Of a DNA stretch of 43,491 nt, positions 1 through 7,931 are shown in pieces (position 1 is the stretch's first letter; each line of letters starts with the position of its first letter). The notes under the pieces are model-generated. The model searched no databases and was not told the origin of the DNA. It saw only the letters and a program-made list of their open reading frames with translations. The stretch lies in the NCBI GenBank assembly GCA_910586445.1, contig CAJUHV010000033.1:1-43491 (forward strand). The letters are read 5' to 3'. This DNA comes from an uncultured Eubacterium sp. (GTDB taxonomy: Bacteria; Bacillota; Clostridia; Lachnospirales; Lachnospiraceae). The position numbers and the translations under genes were made by a program.

Positions 1-435
1 CCCCATTATTATACCAAATTTTTGATGACTTGGCCAAAAGACTAATTGAAGATTGAAAAAATTTATTCTTGAATTTATCCAAGGACTATGCTATATTAGA
101 TACAAAAGAGGAAACAACCGCCCACAAAGTGGTTGACCTCCCGGACTAGACAATAAGCCTGCCTGTTCCGTCAAGATACAAGGCAGGCTTATTTATTTTC
201 GATTGTTCCTCTCTGCTATTCTGCCACAAATTTACTTCTGTGACAATTCCCTATTAAAATTTGTTTGTCTTTTTGAGGTGCAAACTATAAAAATATCTTT
301 TCATATTACTGTTATAAAAAAGTTATCAGAATTAATTGACAAATTTTGCCTGTGGGTTTTTATGGTTTTATGGGATGGGCTGTGATATACTTAGGTTGAA
401 TCTGGAAACCGGAAAAACAACGGGAGGAACTGCAT
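1..435. other. Intergenic region before the first LRR gene
   Basis: No protein-coding gene could be supported here; the 60-codon reading frame at 203-385 has no convincing ribosome site or family features. The stretch holds a candidate small RNA unit (69-200). It then runs as AT-rich sequence to the first LRR gene. A TTGACA at 336-341 has no good -10 box at 17 bp. An extended -10-like TGATATACT at 383-391 has no good -35 box. The LRR promoter is therefore not securely placed. Confidence 0.5.
69..200 (+). ncRNA. Candidate small RNA with own promoter and terminator
   Basis: A sigma-A-type promoter is visible: TTGAAT at 69-74, 17-bp spacer, TATATT at 92-97. About 20 bp downstream is a small hairpin (arms 116-121 and 129-134). 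It is followed by a strong 13-bp stem, with arms 152-164 and 181-193, ending in a T-rich tail, which looks like an intrinsic terminator. The predicted transcript is roughly 95 nt and holds no ORF of useful length. The hairpin plus GC-rich terminator layout recalls the 3' part of type I toxin-antitoxin loci in Firmicutes, but no hydrophobic toxin ORF was found on either strand nearby, so that link is weak. It could also be the end of a leader or a degraded locus. Confidence 0.35.
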
Positions 436-2064
436 ATGAAAAACAGGATAAGTGGCGAAGATAAAACTAACATGCCAAAAAACAGCAGGCATAGAACATG
501 GATACTTATGTATGCTGTTATGGCTGTTTTTTTTGTAGGCATTTCGATTATGCCTGCCAGCGCAAAGGCGGAAAAAAATGCGTCTGATGCAGCAGCGGTC
601 AAAAAAATTATAAAGGAGCAGAGGGCGCAGGCAGAGCGGGGAAAAGCGAGCACCGAGGAAGTAAATGTAATGATGAAGAGTCTGGATAAACTGGAAAATC
701 TGGGCAGCAGAAAATATGTATGGTCATCTAAGGGCAGGCTGATCGGGCTTAATTGGAGCGGCGTGCTTCTGACTGGAGATATTTCCGTTGCAGGACTGCC
801 GGAGTTAAAGTACCTGGATGTCAATCAGGACAGCAGTGAAAGGGTGCCCTGGGGCTTAGAGGGGCTAGATGTCAGTAAAAATAAGAAATTGAAAAAGCTG
901 GAGTGCTCTGGAAATAAGCTGACGAGCCTGGATATCAGTAAAAATAAAGAACTGAGCCTGTTAAATTGCAATGACAATCCTATTAAGAAGCTGGTTTTAA
1001 ACAATAGACTGGAAGAATTATCGTGTGAGAATAATAAGCTGACAAGTCTGGATCTAAGCAAAGCGAAAGGCCTGCTCCGGCTGAGCTGCTCCGGCGATCA
1101 ATTGGCCAGCTTGAACGTAAAAAAGAATCTGGAATTAAAAGAGCTGTATTTTCTGGGTGGAAAGCTGAAGAGACTGGACATAAGCAGGAACTTGAAGCTG
1201 GAATTTCTAAAGTGCGAGAACAGCCGGCTGACGAGTCTGGACGTAAGCAGCAATCCGGAGCTGATTTCTCTGAGCTGCGGAAACAATCAGCTGAAAGCTC
1301 TGAATGTAAAAGCAAATCCAAAGCTGTGGACATTGATCTGCTCAGGTAATCAGATGACCCGGCTGGATCTTCGTAAGAATCCGGGCCTGAGCAGTCTGGA
1401 CTGCAGTAATAATCAGCTGAGCAGCGTGGATTTCAGTAAGAATCCAGCTCTGGAAGTGCTGGACTGCAGCGATAATCAGCTGAGCAGCATAGATCTTGGC
1501 AGGAATCCGGGCCTGAGCAGTCTGGACTGCAGTAATAATCAGCTGAGCAGTCTGGATCTTGGCAGGAATCCAGATCTGGGAGTGCTTTACTGCAGCAGTA
1601 ATCAGCTGAGCAGACTAGACCTCAGTAAGAATCCAAGCCTGCGTGGTTTAGCCTGCAGCAATAATCAGCTGGGCAGTGTAGATATCAGCAAGAATTCCAG
1701 GCTGTGGAGGCTTACATGTGATAACAATCAGCTGGCCAGTCTGGACACAAGCAAGAATCCGAAACTGAAACTGCTGGACTGCAGTAATAATCAGCTGAGC
1801 AGCCTTGATTTCAGTAAAAATACTGATCTGTATAATTTGAACTGCAGCAATAACCAATTGAGCAGCCTTGATTTTAGTAAGAATTCAGATCTGGGAGTGC
1901 TGGACTGCAGCAGCAATCAGTTGAGCACTCTGGATTTTAGCAAAAATACTGATCTGGAAAGTCTGGACTGCCGTAAGAATCCATTGCGCAGTCTGATTGT
2001 GAGTAAAAATAACCCGGATTGGAAATATGATGAGCATGTAACGGTGACAGAGCTCGAGCCATGA
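436..2064 (+). CDS. Secreted leucine-rich-repeat protein 1
   Basis: This 542-aa protein starts at the ATG after GGGAGGAACTGCAT. A basic N-terminus and a hydrophobic segment (about residues 22-40) ending in PASAKA look like a signal peptide. After an alpha-helical stretch (44-90), residues from about 120 to the end are a solenoid of roughly 21-residue leucine-rich repeats built on LDxSKNPxL and LxCSxNQLSS. A Cys recurs at the same point of most repeats, so the folded solenoid would carry a ladder of cysteines. There is no LPXTG motif, SLH domain or C-terminal membrane segment, so release to the medium or loose attachment is likely. It is a close paralogue of the LRR gene at 2895, with matching leader, ribosome site and C-terminus (VTVTE.EP). 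A binding or adhesion role is usual for such proteins; the ligand is unknown. Confidence 0.85.
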   Translation: MKNRISGEDKTNMPKNSRHRTWILMYAVMAVFFVGISIMPASAKAEKNASDAAAVKKIIKEQRAQAERGKASTEEVNVMMKSLDKLENLGSRKYVWSSKGRLIGLNWSGVLLTGDISVAGLPELKYLDVNQDSSERVPWGLEGLDVSKNKKLKKLECSGNKLTSLDISKNKELSLLNCNDNPIKKLVLNNRLEELSCENNKLTSLDLSKAKGLLRLSCSGDQLASLNVKKNLELKELYFLGGKLKRLDISRNLKLEFLKCENSRLTSLDVSSNPELISLSCGNNQLKALNVKANPKLWTLICSGNQMTRLDLRKNPGLSSLDCSNNQLSSVDFSKNPALEVLDCSDNQLSSIDLGRNPGLSSLDCSNNQLSSLDLGRNPDLGVLYCSSNQLSRLDLSKNPSLRGLACSNNQLGSVDISKNSRLWRLTCDNNQLASLDTSKNPKLKLLDCSNNQLSSLDFSKNTDLYNLNCSNNQLSSLDFSKNSDLGVLDCSSNQLSTLDFSKNTDLESLDCRKNPLRSLIVSKNNPDWKYDEHVTVTELEP

Positions 2065-2122
2065 TCTGTGTGCGGATTTGGCAGGTATGGGGCTGCCGGA
2101 GCCGGGTAAAAAGAAGCAGAAT

Positions 2123-2154
2123 AAAAACTCCGCAGGTTTTCCTGCGGAGTTTTT
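2123..2154 (+). terminator. Intrinsic terminator after LRR gene 1
   Basis: Perfect stem: AAAAACTCCGCAGG, TTTT loop, then the complementary arm ending in TTTTT. The same core (ACTCCGCAGG/CCTGCGGAGT) recurs after the second LRR gene at 5144-5172, supporting duplication of gene plus terminator. Confidence 0.9.
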
Positions 2155-2160
2155 ATTCAT

Positions 2161-2197
2161 GACAATAGAAAGTTCGCGCAGCGTGCTTTCTATCGTT
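2161..2197 (+). repeat. Terminator-linked palindromic repeat, copy 1
   Basis: A 37-bp unit begins GACAATAGAAAG and ends CTTTCTATCGTT, with the ATAGAAAG/CTTTCTAT arms forming a stem around a GC-rich centre. It lies 7 bp after the T-run of the terminator at 2123-2154. The same unit occurs at 10438, 18670, 18708, 18748 (diverged) and 30362. Confidence 0.9.
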
Positions 2198-2248
2198 GGA
2201 TTACCTTTTGGAGCTGCAGGCGTTCATAACAAAAGAACTGCCGTGAGC

Positions 2249-2278
2249 TTGACAATTTACGCGCGGGGGGGGTATAAT
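2249..2278 (+). promoter_or_regulatory. Sigma-A promoter with G8 tract in the spacer
   Basis: Consensus TTGACA (2249-2254) and TATAAT (2273-2278) are separated by 18 bp, the last eight of which are an unbroken G run (2265-2272). It reads toward the 176-aa gene and the second LRR gene. Loss of one G would give the optimal 17-bp spacing, so slipped-strand changes could alter expression. Confidence 0.85.
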
Positions 2279-2336
2279 GATTATTAGTGATGCCGGAAAA
2301 CAGCCGGCAGACAAATGATGAAAGGAGAAGTACATT

Positions 2337-2867
2337 TTGGATGATGGGATTATCTGCATTGTGAAAATGGTGAGACGGAAGCTTGAAGTGGCGTTTGATT
2401 CAGAGCCGGAGGGCTTTCCATGCCTGGTGGGAAGCGGCATCCGGTTTCAGTTTCGGACAATAGACAGTCAGGGTATTCCTCATAACTGGCTCTTTCTGGA
2501 CCTGTACGATGATGCAAGGAAAGGACAGCCTAGGCTGGAGCCCGGAATACTGGGATTTTTTGAAGCGGAAAAGGGTAAAAAGGATGCTGATAAAAAGAGG
2601 ATCAGCATCTGTCTGGAGCCTCACTGGGAGACAATGAGGGAGGCGCCTTTGGATGAGATCAAGGCAGCGATGCATGCCCTCGGGCAGGAACTGCCGGGCA
2701 ATTACTATATCGATATTGACTATAAGCTGGACAGCCTGCCGGAACCCGGTGAACAGCATATCCAGATACAGGGACGGAAGACGTGCATGATCGAGCCGGC
2801 GGCAGTGGCCGGGGAATATGCGGATGTGGAAAAGCAGCCGGGTGAGCAGGATGGCAGGAAGGCATAA
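2337..2867 (+). CDS. Hypothetical 176-aa protein
   Basis: I do not recognise this family. The reading frame opens with TTG at 2337, placed well after AAAGGAGAAG; no ATG in frame has a comparable site, so TTG is the likely start. The protein is soluble, with no signal peptide or membrane segment. The middle (about residues 30-75) mixes aromatic and charged residues (IRFQFRTIDSQG, NWLFLDLYDD). The C-terminal 30 residues are acidic and look disordered. It ends 27 bp before the second LRR gene and shares the promoter at 2249, so the two are probably one operon. The secreted LRR partner hints at a linked cytoplasmic role, but nothing in the sequence defines it. Confidence 0.75.
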   Translation: MDDGIICIVKMVRRKLEVAFDSEPEGFPCLVGSGIRFQFRTIDSQGIPHNWLFLDLYDDARKGQPRLEPGILGFFEAEKGKKDADKKRISICLEPHWETMREAPLDEIKAAMHALGQELPGNYYIDIDYKLDSLPEPGEQHIQIQGRKTCMIEPAAVAGEYADVEKQPGEQDGRKA

Positions 2868-2894
2868 CGGAAAAATAACGGGGAGGAATTGTAA

Positions 2895-4760
2895 ATGAAA
2901 AACAGGATAAATAGTAAAGGTAAAAATAACATGCCAAAAAACAGCAGGCATAAAATATGGATGCTTATGTATGCTGTTATGGCTGTTTTCTTTGTGGGCA
3001 TTTCGATCGTGCCTGCCAGTGCAAAGGCGGAAAAAAATGCGTCTGATGTAGCCGCGGTCAAAAAGATTATAGAGGAGCAGAGGGCGCAGGCGAAGCAGAT
3101 AAAAGGGAGCACCTCTCAGGTAAATGCAATTATGGACAGCCTGGATAATCTGGAAAATCTGGACAGCAGAAGATATGTATGGTTTAAGGGCAGGCTGATC
3201 CAGATGAAATGGAGCACCATACTTTTGGTTGGGGATATTTCCTTTGCAGGACTGCCGGAGCTGAAGTATCTGGATGTTAATCAGGGCAGCGATGAAAGGC
3301 TTCCTTGGGGCTTAGAGAGTCTGGATGTCAGTAAAAATAAGCACCTGAGAAGTCTGGAGTGCTTTGGGAACAAGCTGACGAGCCTGGATACCAGTAAAAA
3401 TAAAGAGCTTAGAGTATTAGACTGCAAAAATAATTATATTGAGAAGCTGGTTTTAAACAATACACTGAAAGAATTGTCATGCGAGAATAATAAGCTGACA
3501 AGTCTGGATCTGAGTAAAGTTCCAGAACTTCTCAAGCTGAGCTTCTCCGGTGATCAGTTAACCAGTCTGAACGTAAAAAAGAATCTGAAATTAATAGAGA
3601 TGCATTATCTGGGCGGCAAGCTGAAGAATCTGGACATAAGCAGGAACTCGGAGCTGACCACTCTGCAGTGCGAGAACAGCCGGCTGACGAGTCTGGATGT
3701 AAGCAGGAACTTGAAGCTGAGAGTTCTGCAGTGTAGCAACAATAAGCTGACGGGGCTGGACGTAAGCAGGAATACGGAGCTGTGGCTTCTGAACTGCAGC
3801 AACAATCAGCTGATCAATCTGAACGTAAATCCAAAGCTACAGGAATTAGTTTGCTCAGATAATAAACTGACCCGACTGGATATCAGCAAGAATACAAGGC
3901 TGTGGAAGTTGTACTGCAGCAACAATAAGCTGAACAGCGTGGATGTAAGCAAGGCTGTGGGTTTAGGGAAGCTAGATTGCAGCGGTAATAAACTGACCCG
4001 GCTGGATATCAGCAAGAATCCAAAGCTGGAGGCGTTGGATTGCAGCGGTAATAAACTGAGCAAACTGGATATCAGTAAAAATCCTGAGCTGTATGAACTG
4101 AAGTGCAGTAACAATAATCTGACCAGCTTAGATACAGGGAAGAAAGAGAATCTAGAGCGGCTGTACTGTAGCGATAATAAGCTGAGCAGCCTGAATGTAA
4201 CCAAGAATCCCGAGCTGTGGTGGCTGGAGTGCAATAACAATCAGCTGACCCGTTTGGACACAAGTAAGAATCCTAAACTGAGGGAGCTGAAGTGCAGCAA
4301 TAATCAATTGGGCAGTCTGGATGTAAGTAAAAATCCTGAGCTGCACATTTTAGACTGCAGCAATAATCAATTGAGCAGTCTGGATGTAAGTAAAAATCCT
4401 GGGCCGGGTGTTTTAGACTGCAGCAATAATAAGCTGAGCAGTCTGGATGTAAGTAAGAACACGGTGTCTAGCTTGAACTGCAGCAACAATCAATTGAGCA
4501 GTCTGGATGTAAGTAAAAATCCTGGGCTGCACAGTTTGGACTGCAGCAATAATCAATTGAGCAGTCTGGATGTAAGTAAAAATCCTGAGCTGCACAGTTT
4601 AGACTGCAGCAATAATCAATTGAGCAGTCTGGATCTCAGTAAGAACTGGCTAGGTGATTTGGACTGTAGTAATAATCAATTAAGCAGTCTGATTGTAAGA
4701 AAATATCGCTCAGATTGGAAGTGTGATGATAATGTAACTGTAACAGAGGTTGAGCCATAA
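2895..4760 (+). CDS. Secreted leucine-rich-repeat protein 2
   Basis: This 621-aa paralogue of the LRR protein at 436 starts at an ATG preceded by GGGGAGGAATTG. The leader is nearly the same (MKNRI, MPKNSRHK, then a hydrophobic segment ending PASAKA). From about residue 120 to 612 it is a solenoid of about two dozen 21-residue repeats, so it has several more than the first copy. The last part (about 4310-4690) is almost uniform, with CSNNQLSSLDVSKNPEL recurring nearly unchanged, which points to recent internal duplication. The recurring Cys is kept. No cell-wall anchor is visible. It follows the 176-aa gene and lies under the G-tract promoter. Function beyond a binding scaffold cannot be read from sequence. 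Confidence 0.85.
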   Translation: MKNRINSKGKNNMPKNSRHKIWMLMYAVMAVFFVGISIVPASAKAEKNASDVAAVKKIIEEQRAQAKQIKGSTSQVNAIMDSLDNLENLDSRRYVWFKGRLIQMKWSTILLVGDISFAGLPELKYLDVNQGSDERLPWGLESLDVSKNKHLRSLECFGNKLTSLDTSKNKELRVLDCKNNYIEKLVLNNTLKELSCENNKLTSLDLSKVPELLKLSFSGDQLTSLNVKKNLKLIEMHYLGGKLKNLDISRNSELTTLQCENSRLTSLDVSRNLKLRVLQCSNNKLTGLDVSRNTELWLLNCSNNQLINLNVNPKLQELVCSDNKLTRLDISKNTRLWKLYCSNNKLNSVDVSKAVGLGKLDCSGNKLTRLDISKNPKLEALDCSGNKLSKLDISKNPELYELKCSNNNLTSLDTGKKENLERLYCSDNKLSSLNVTKNPELWWLECNNNQLTRLDTSKNPKLRELKCSNNQLGSLDVSKNPELHILDCSNNQLSSLDVSKNPGPGVLDCSNNKLSSLDVSKNTVSSLNCSNNQLSSLDVSKNPGLHSLDCSNNQLSSLDVSKNPELHSLDCSNNQLSSLDLSKNWLGDLDCSNNQLSSLIVRKYRSDWKCDDNVTVTEVEP

Positions 4761-4883
4761 TCTGCCTGCGAATTATGGCTGGTATAATGCTTCTGGAGCT
4801 ATTGCAGATTATGGCAGATCCAGTACTGCCGCAGCAAAATGAAAGGCAGCTGTAGATAATGGCATACAGAACTATAACCTGCC

Positions 4884-4989
4884 ATTAGAAGTATCTGTTA
4901 TTAGAAGTATTTGCAATTAGAAGCATTTGTTATTAGATGTATTTGTTATTAAGAGTATTTGCAATTAGAAACATTTGTCATTAGAATCA
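4884..4989 (+). repeat. 16-bp tandem repeat, six units plus a partial
   Basis: Units start exactly every 16 bp at 4884, 4900, 4916, 4932, 4948 and 4964, with a partial seventh at 4980. The consensus is ATTAGAAGTATTTGTT, with one to three differences per unit. It is non-coding and follows the second LRR gene. There are no spacers, so it is not a CRISPR array. Confidence 0.9.
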
Positions 4990-5143
4990 ATAAAAGCGGA
5001 CTGAGAATAAGTCTGCCTGTACCGATGAGTAACAAGGATATGCCCCTTGTCAGGCAGACAGGTGAAATTTAAAGGCATGCTCGAAAGCCTTATTTTATCC
5101 AGTCTGAAGCACAAGGAAAAAGTTTATAAGATGCAAGAGTATG

Positions 5144-5172
5144 GACTCCGCAGGTTTTCCTGCGGAGTCTTT
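5144..5172 (+). terminator. Intrinsic terminator after LRR gene 2 region
   Basis: An 11-bp perfect stem (GACTCCGCAGG, TTTT loop, complementary arm) with a short T tail. The core matches the terminator after the first LRR gene. Confidence 0.8.
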
Positions 5173-5249
5173 CTGATCTGTCAGCATTTAAGACGCTTTA
5201 GGTTATAGCATATAGACATTTAAATACCATTCGGAGGAAAATTTGTAAT

Positions 5250-5384
5250 ATGGATGTTGATTTTTCGAAAATAATAAATATAATAAAAACAGACGGGAAA
5301 CTACTATATACCAATGGCTCTGCCAAAAGTACAGGACCGCGTCCCGGTGGCATGAGGATGATAAATAATCTGGAGGAATACTGA
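5250..5384 (+). CDS. Small ORF (44 aa) ahead of the VOC gene
   Basis: The ATG at 5250 follows CGGAGGAAAA by about 12 bp. The frame reads MDVDFSKIINIIKTDGK and ends in NNLEEY, with TGA two bases before the next ATG at 5387. The tight junction and the in-frame ribosome site of the next gene (TGGAGGAATAC) inside its last codons suggest translational coupling. No family was recognised. It may be a leader peptide, a real small protein, or the tail of a decayed gene. Confidence 0.4.
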   Translation: MDVDFSKIINIIKTDGKLLYTNGSAKSTGPRPGGMRMINNLEEY

Positions 5385-5386
5385 CA

Positions 5387-5752
5387 ATGAAATTAAAAAA
5401 TATTTTAATTGTTGTGAAAGATATCGAAAAATCAAAACAATTTTATCACGATCTGTTTGGACTTGATATGGTGCTGGACAATGGCGGCAATATGATTCTG
5501 ACGGAGGGCCTTGTACTTCAGGAGGAAAAAATCTGGAGAAATTTTTTAGAAAAAGACATTACTGCGAAAAGTAATTCTTGTGAACTGTATTTTGAAGAAC
5601 CATCCATAGAAGCTTTTGCTGAAAAATTGGAAAAATTGTATCCCTCCATTCAATACGTTCACCGGCTTATAACGCATAGCTGGGGGCAGAAGGTAATCCG
5701 TTTTTACGATTTAGACGGCAACTTGATTGAGGTGGGAACACCTGTTTCTTAG
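5387..5752 (+). CDS. VOC-fold protein (glyoxalase/bleomycin-resistance superfamily)
   Basis: The 121-aa length is typical of a single VOC module pair. The N-terminus MKLKNILIVVKDIEKSKQFY followed by LFGLDMV is the standard first beta-alpha-beta unit. The C-terminus IRFYDLDGNLIEVG is the standard last strand, with Glu as a likely metal ligand; a second candidate Glu lies in ELYFEE (about residue 63). Such proteins are metal-dependent lyases, dioxygenases or drug-binding proteins; substrate cannot be told here. The ATG at 5387 follows TGGAGGAATACTGACA. It is preceded by a 44-codon ORF and followed after 41 bp by an unknown gene. Confidence 0.85.
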   Translation: MKLKNILIVVKDIEKSKQFYHDLFGLDMVLDNGGNMILTEGLVLQEEKIWRNFLEKDITAKSNSCELYFEEPSIEAFAEKLEKLYPSIQYVHRLITHSWGQKVIRFYDLDGNLIEVGTPVS

Positions 5753-5793
5753 AATTTATAATAATTTAGGATATTTCGTATGGAAGGAGTATT

Positions 5794-6345
5794 ATGACGA
5801 AATATATTCAGATCAGGCATTGGGATTACTGGTGGGGTGTTTACGGCTGTGTGGATGCTCCGGTATCAGGGGTGGAGTTTAGTATTACAGATGATCAAGA
5901 GGGGAATCAGCTGTATTTTCATCTGGATCTGTATACACTGCCTGCGCTGCGGGAATTTCTTCGGCCGGGAGAGTTCATGGACAAGGATGATAATGATTTT
6001 CCGTATTTTTGTGAACGTGCCGACGGGCTTTTTAAAGGCAGCGAGGAATATTTTGTCGGCAGTTTGTATTACAGGGATTATATGCCGGGGATAGCCGGCT
6101 GCAATCAATACAGGCAGGAGGGAACGGATGTATTCAGCGTAAAGTCGCCCGAAAGGGCTCCTTACTATGCGGTACTGTTCATCCGTGAAGAAAAAGATCT
6201 GCTGCCCGAGCGGCTTGTAGGCTGGATGCAGCGTCTGTCTCTGTCTTTGTTTCATAAGCAGTTTCTTTATGAAATAGCGGATATTCCATCGTATGAATGT
6301 GCTTTGGAACAATTGCAGTTGCCAAATACCGGTATTTGTGATTAA
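5794..6345 (+). CDS. Hypothetical 183-aa protein
   Basis: The start is the ATG after GGAAGGAGTATT. The protein is soluble, rich in Tyr, Phe and Trp (HWDYWWGVYG near the N-terminus), and acidic through the middle. It has no signal peptide, membrane segment or motif that I recognise. It lies 41 bp after the VOC gene and 26 bp before the DUF6273-like gene, all on the same strand, so the three may be co-transcribed. The small, aromatic-rich make-up is common in accessory-region proteins of unknown role. Confidence 0.75.
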   Translation: MTKYIQIRHWDYWWGVYGCVDAPVSGVEFSITDDQEGNQLYFHLDLYTLPALREFLRPGEFMDKDDNDFPYFCERADGLFKGSEEYFVGSLYYRDYMPGIAGCNQYRQEGTDVFSVKSPERAPYYAVLFIREEKDLLPERLVGWMQRLSLSLFHKQFLYEIADIPSYECALEQLQLPNTGICD

Positions 6346-6371
6346 ATACATTTATGGGGAAAGGAGACGTT

Positions 6372-7622
6372 ATGGCAAAGAGAAAGAAAAAAGCAGAAAT
6401 AATCCTGTCGCCGGAAGAGCAGAGGGAGGCGGATTATCAAAAGGCAATCCGCCGTATGGAAGGTGCAGAAAAGATGCTGCAGCCGGAGGACAAGGTTCAT
6501 ATGTATAGAGAAGCAATGCAGATGTTTGAGGCGCTGGGAGATTATGAAGACAGCGAGATACGCAGAAAACGCTGTAAAAAGCGGCTGCCATTGGCACGGA
6601 GGGAGTACCGAGAGGAAGTATACCAGACGGGAATGCAGCTGAAAAAAGAGGCGAAGAGCGCAGCCGATTATGAGGCGGCAATTACAGAATTTCACAGGCT
6701 CAGGCATGAATACAAGGATGCGTCTTCACAGATCAGCGAATGCGAGCGTTTGAAAGAAAAGGCATATAAGAATGAGCGCGCAAAGACGATAGCGGGAAAA
6801 ATACTTGCGCTGGCAGCAGTAGCGGCGGCGATTGCGGTTATTATATTCCTGCGTTCGCCCGCAGCTTATTATATGGAAGGAAGTCTGCTGATGGCCATGC
6901 AGGATTATGAGCGTGCGAATACGATACTTTCTAAGAGTAAGGGCTACAAGGATACGGATGAGCGCTTGCGCGAATGCAATTATCAAAGGGCGCTGCGGGC
7001 TGCTGAAAAAGGCAGCTACGCAAAAGCAGTCGGACTGCTCTATGATAAGGTCGGAGATTATAAAGACGCCCAGGAGAAAAAAGCGCAGTATGAGATGGCT
7101 GTTTTGGCAGAGGCTGAAACAGGAGATGTTGTCACCTATGGCAGTGCCAAGTGGTTTGTGGCAGATATCGTGTCGGAGCCGGAGAAAAAGCTGCTGCTAA
7201 TCCGAAGAAAGCCGGTAAAAGAACAGGCAGTATATCAGACTGCAGGAAAAGAAGCAGTCTGGGAGCAGTCTCATATTAGGACATGGCTCAACAGTGATTT
7301 TTATGAAACATGTTTTTCTAAATATGAGCAGGAGGCGGTTTTAAGTACGCAGATCGTGACAGAAGCAAACAGTGCATATGGCACGCAGGGAGGGAATGTG
7401 ACAAATGACCGCGTATTCCTGCTGGATGAAGGCGAGGCTGCGCAGTATAAGACGCTTTTGGCCTCAGATAATAACCAAAAGGCATGGTGGCTGCGTACAC
7501 CGGGGAAAAATGCGGAGAGTGCGGCTTTTGTATCTGCGGAAGGGGATATTATGCATTATGGTTATGCTGCGGATACAAAAGAGATGGCAGTCCGCCCGGC
7601 GGTCTGGGTAGGACTGCGCTAG
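6372..7622 (+). CDS. Membrane protein with repeat-like N-terminus and DUF6273-like C-terminus
   Basis: The chosen start is ATG at 6372, close behind AAAGGAG; an upstream ATG at 6354 lacks a site. The 416-aa protein begins with a basic stretch and helical repeats (about 15-130) with tetratricopeptide-like wording (YQKAIRRMEGAEKM, MFEALGDYEDSE). One membrane segment lies at about 138-160. More helical repeats follow (YERANTILSKSKGYKDTDE, AVGLLYDKVGDYKDA; 165-245). The C-terminal 165 residues carry the marks of DUF6273: HIRTWLNSDFYETCFS, RVFLLDEGEA, WWLRTPG and a closing VRPAVWVGL. Proteins of this type are frequent in gut Firmicutes; the DUF6273 fold is lectin- or FGE-like, but its role is not settled. 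The stop codon overlaps a copy of the hairpin-element end. Confidence 0.8.
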   Translation: MAKRKKKAEIILSPEEQREADYQKAIRRMEGAEKMLQPEDKVHMYREAMQMFEALGDYEDSEIRRKRCKKRLPLARREYREEVYQTGMQLKKEAKSAADYEAAITEFHRLRHEYKDASSQISECERLKEKAYKNERAKTIAGKILALAAVAAAIAVIIFLRSPAAYYMEGSLLMAMQDYERANTILSKSKGYKDTDERLRECNYQRALRAAEKGSYAKAVGLLYDKVGDYKDAQEKKAQYEMAVLAEAETGDVVTYGSAKWFVADIVSEPEKKLLLIRRKPVKEQAVYQTAGKEAVWEQSHIRTWLNSDFYETCFSKYEQEAVLSTQIVTEANSAYGTQGGNVTNDRVFLLDEGEAAQYKTLLASDNNQKAWWLRTPGKNAESAAFVSAEGDIMHYGYAADTKEMAVRPAVWVGLR

Positions 7623-7640
7623 AGCGTGTTTGAAAAATGA
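7618..7640 (+). repeat. Half-copy of the hairpin-element end
   Basis: GCTAGAGCGTGT followed by TTGAAAAAT matches the ends of the 172-bp hairpin at 35738-35909. Its CTAG overlaps the TAG stop of the preceding gene. No partner arm was found next to it. Confidence 0.7.
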
Positions 7641-7654
7641 TATCTGAATATAAT

Positions 7655-7704
7655 AAAAATACCCGCTGCTGTCTGGCATTGTCTGGACAGCTGCGGGTAT
7701 TTTT
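7655..7704 (+). terminator. Intrinsic terminator
   Basis: Long stem with AAAAATACCCGC and GCGGGTATTTTT as outer arms and CTGTC/GACAG inside, ending in a T run. It closes the 5.2-7.6 kb gene group. Confidence 0.9.
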
Positions 7705-7931
7705 ATGCACTTTAGATCTAAGCTGAGCGGCAAAATATGCAGTCTGCTTACTATAAATGCGAAGCGGTCTTTGTAATTTTCATACAGTTTTAATTTGTAT
7801 AAGATGATGTTTGGTTTTGGTTGAAGTGCACAGCCGGCTTTATATTTTTATTTTTTTTATGTATACATTGCACAATTTGTCAAAAGGGGATAAAATATAT
7901 AGTAAGAACCATCTGGAAGGAGGATGAGCTT

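Larger units (their letters stand above)
4761..5249. other. Intergenic region after LRR gene 2
   Basis: No gene is supported. The region holds six tandem 16-bp units (4884-4979) and a hairpin near 5008-5057 whose outer arms are TCTGCCTG/CAGGCAGA with a nested ACAAGG/CCTTGT pair. The terminator at 5144-5172 follows. Confidence 0.6.

Noticed and set aside
203..385. 60-aa plus-strand ORF in the left intergenic region
   Set aside because: No Shine-Dalgarno site, odd composition, and it overlaps the presumed promoter region of the LRR gene.
3605..4595. Minus-strand ORFs inside the LRR genes
   Set aside because: They mirror the 63-bp LRR repeat in other frames; the plus-strand frames carry signal peptides and ribosome sites.
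4884..4989. Regular short repeats as a possible CRISPR array
   Set aside because: Units are directly joined with no spacers, are only 16 bp, and no cas genes are present.
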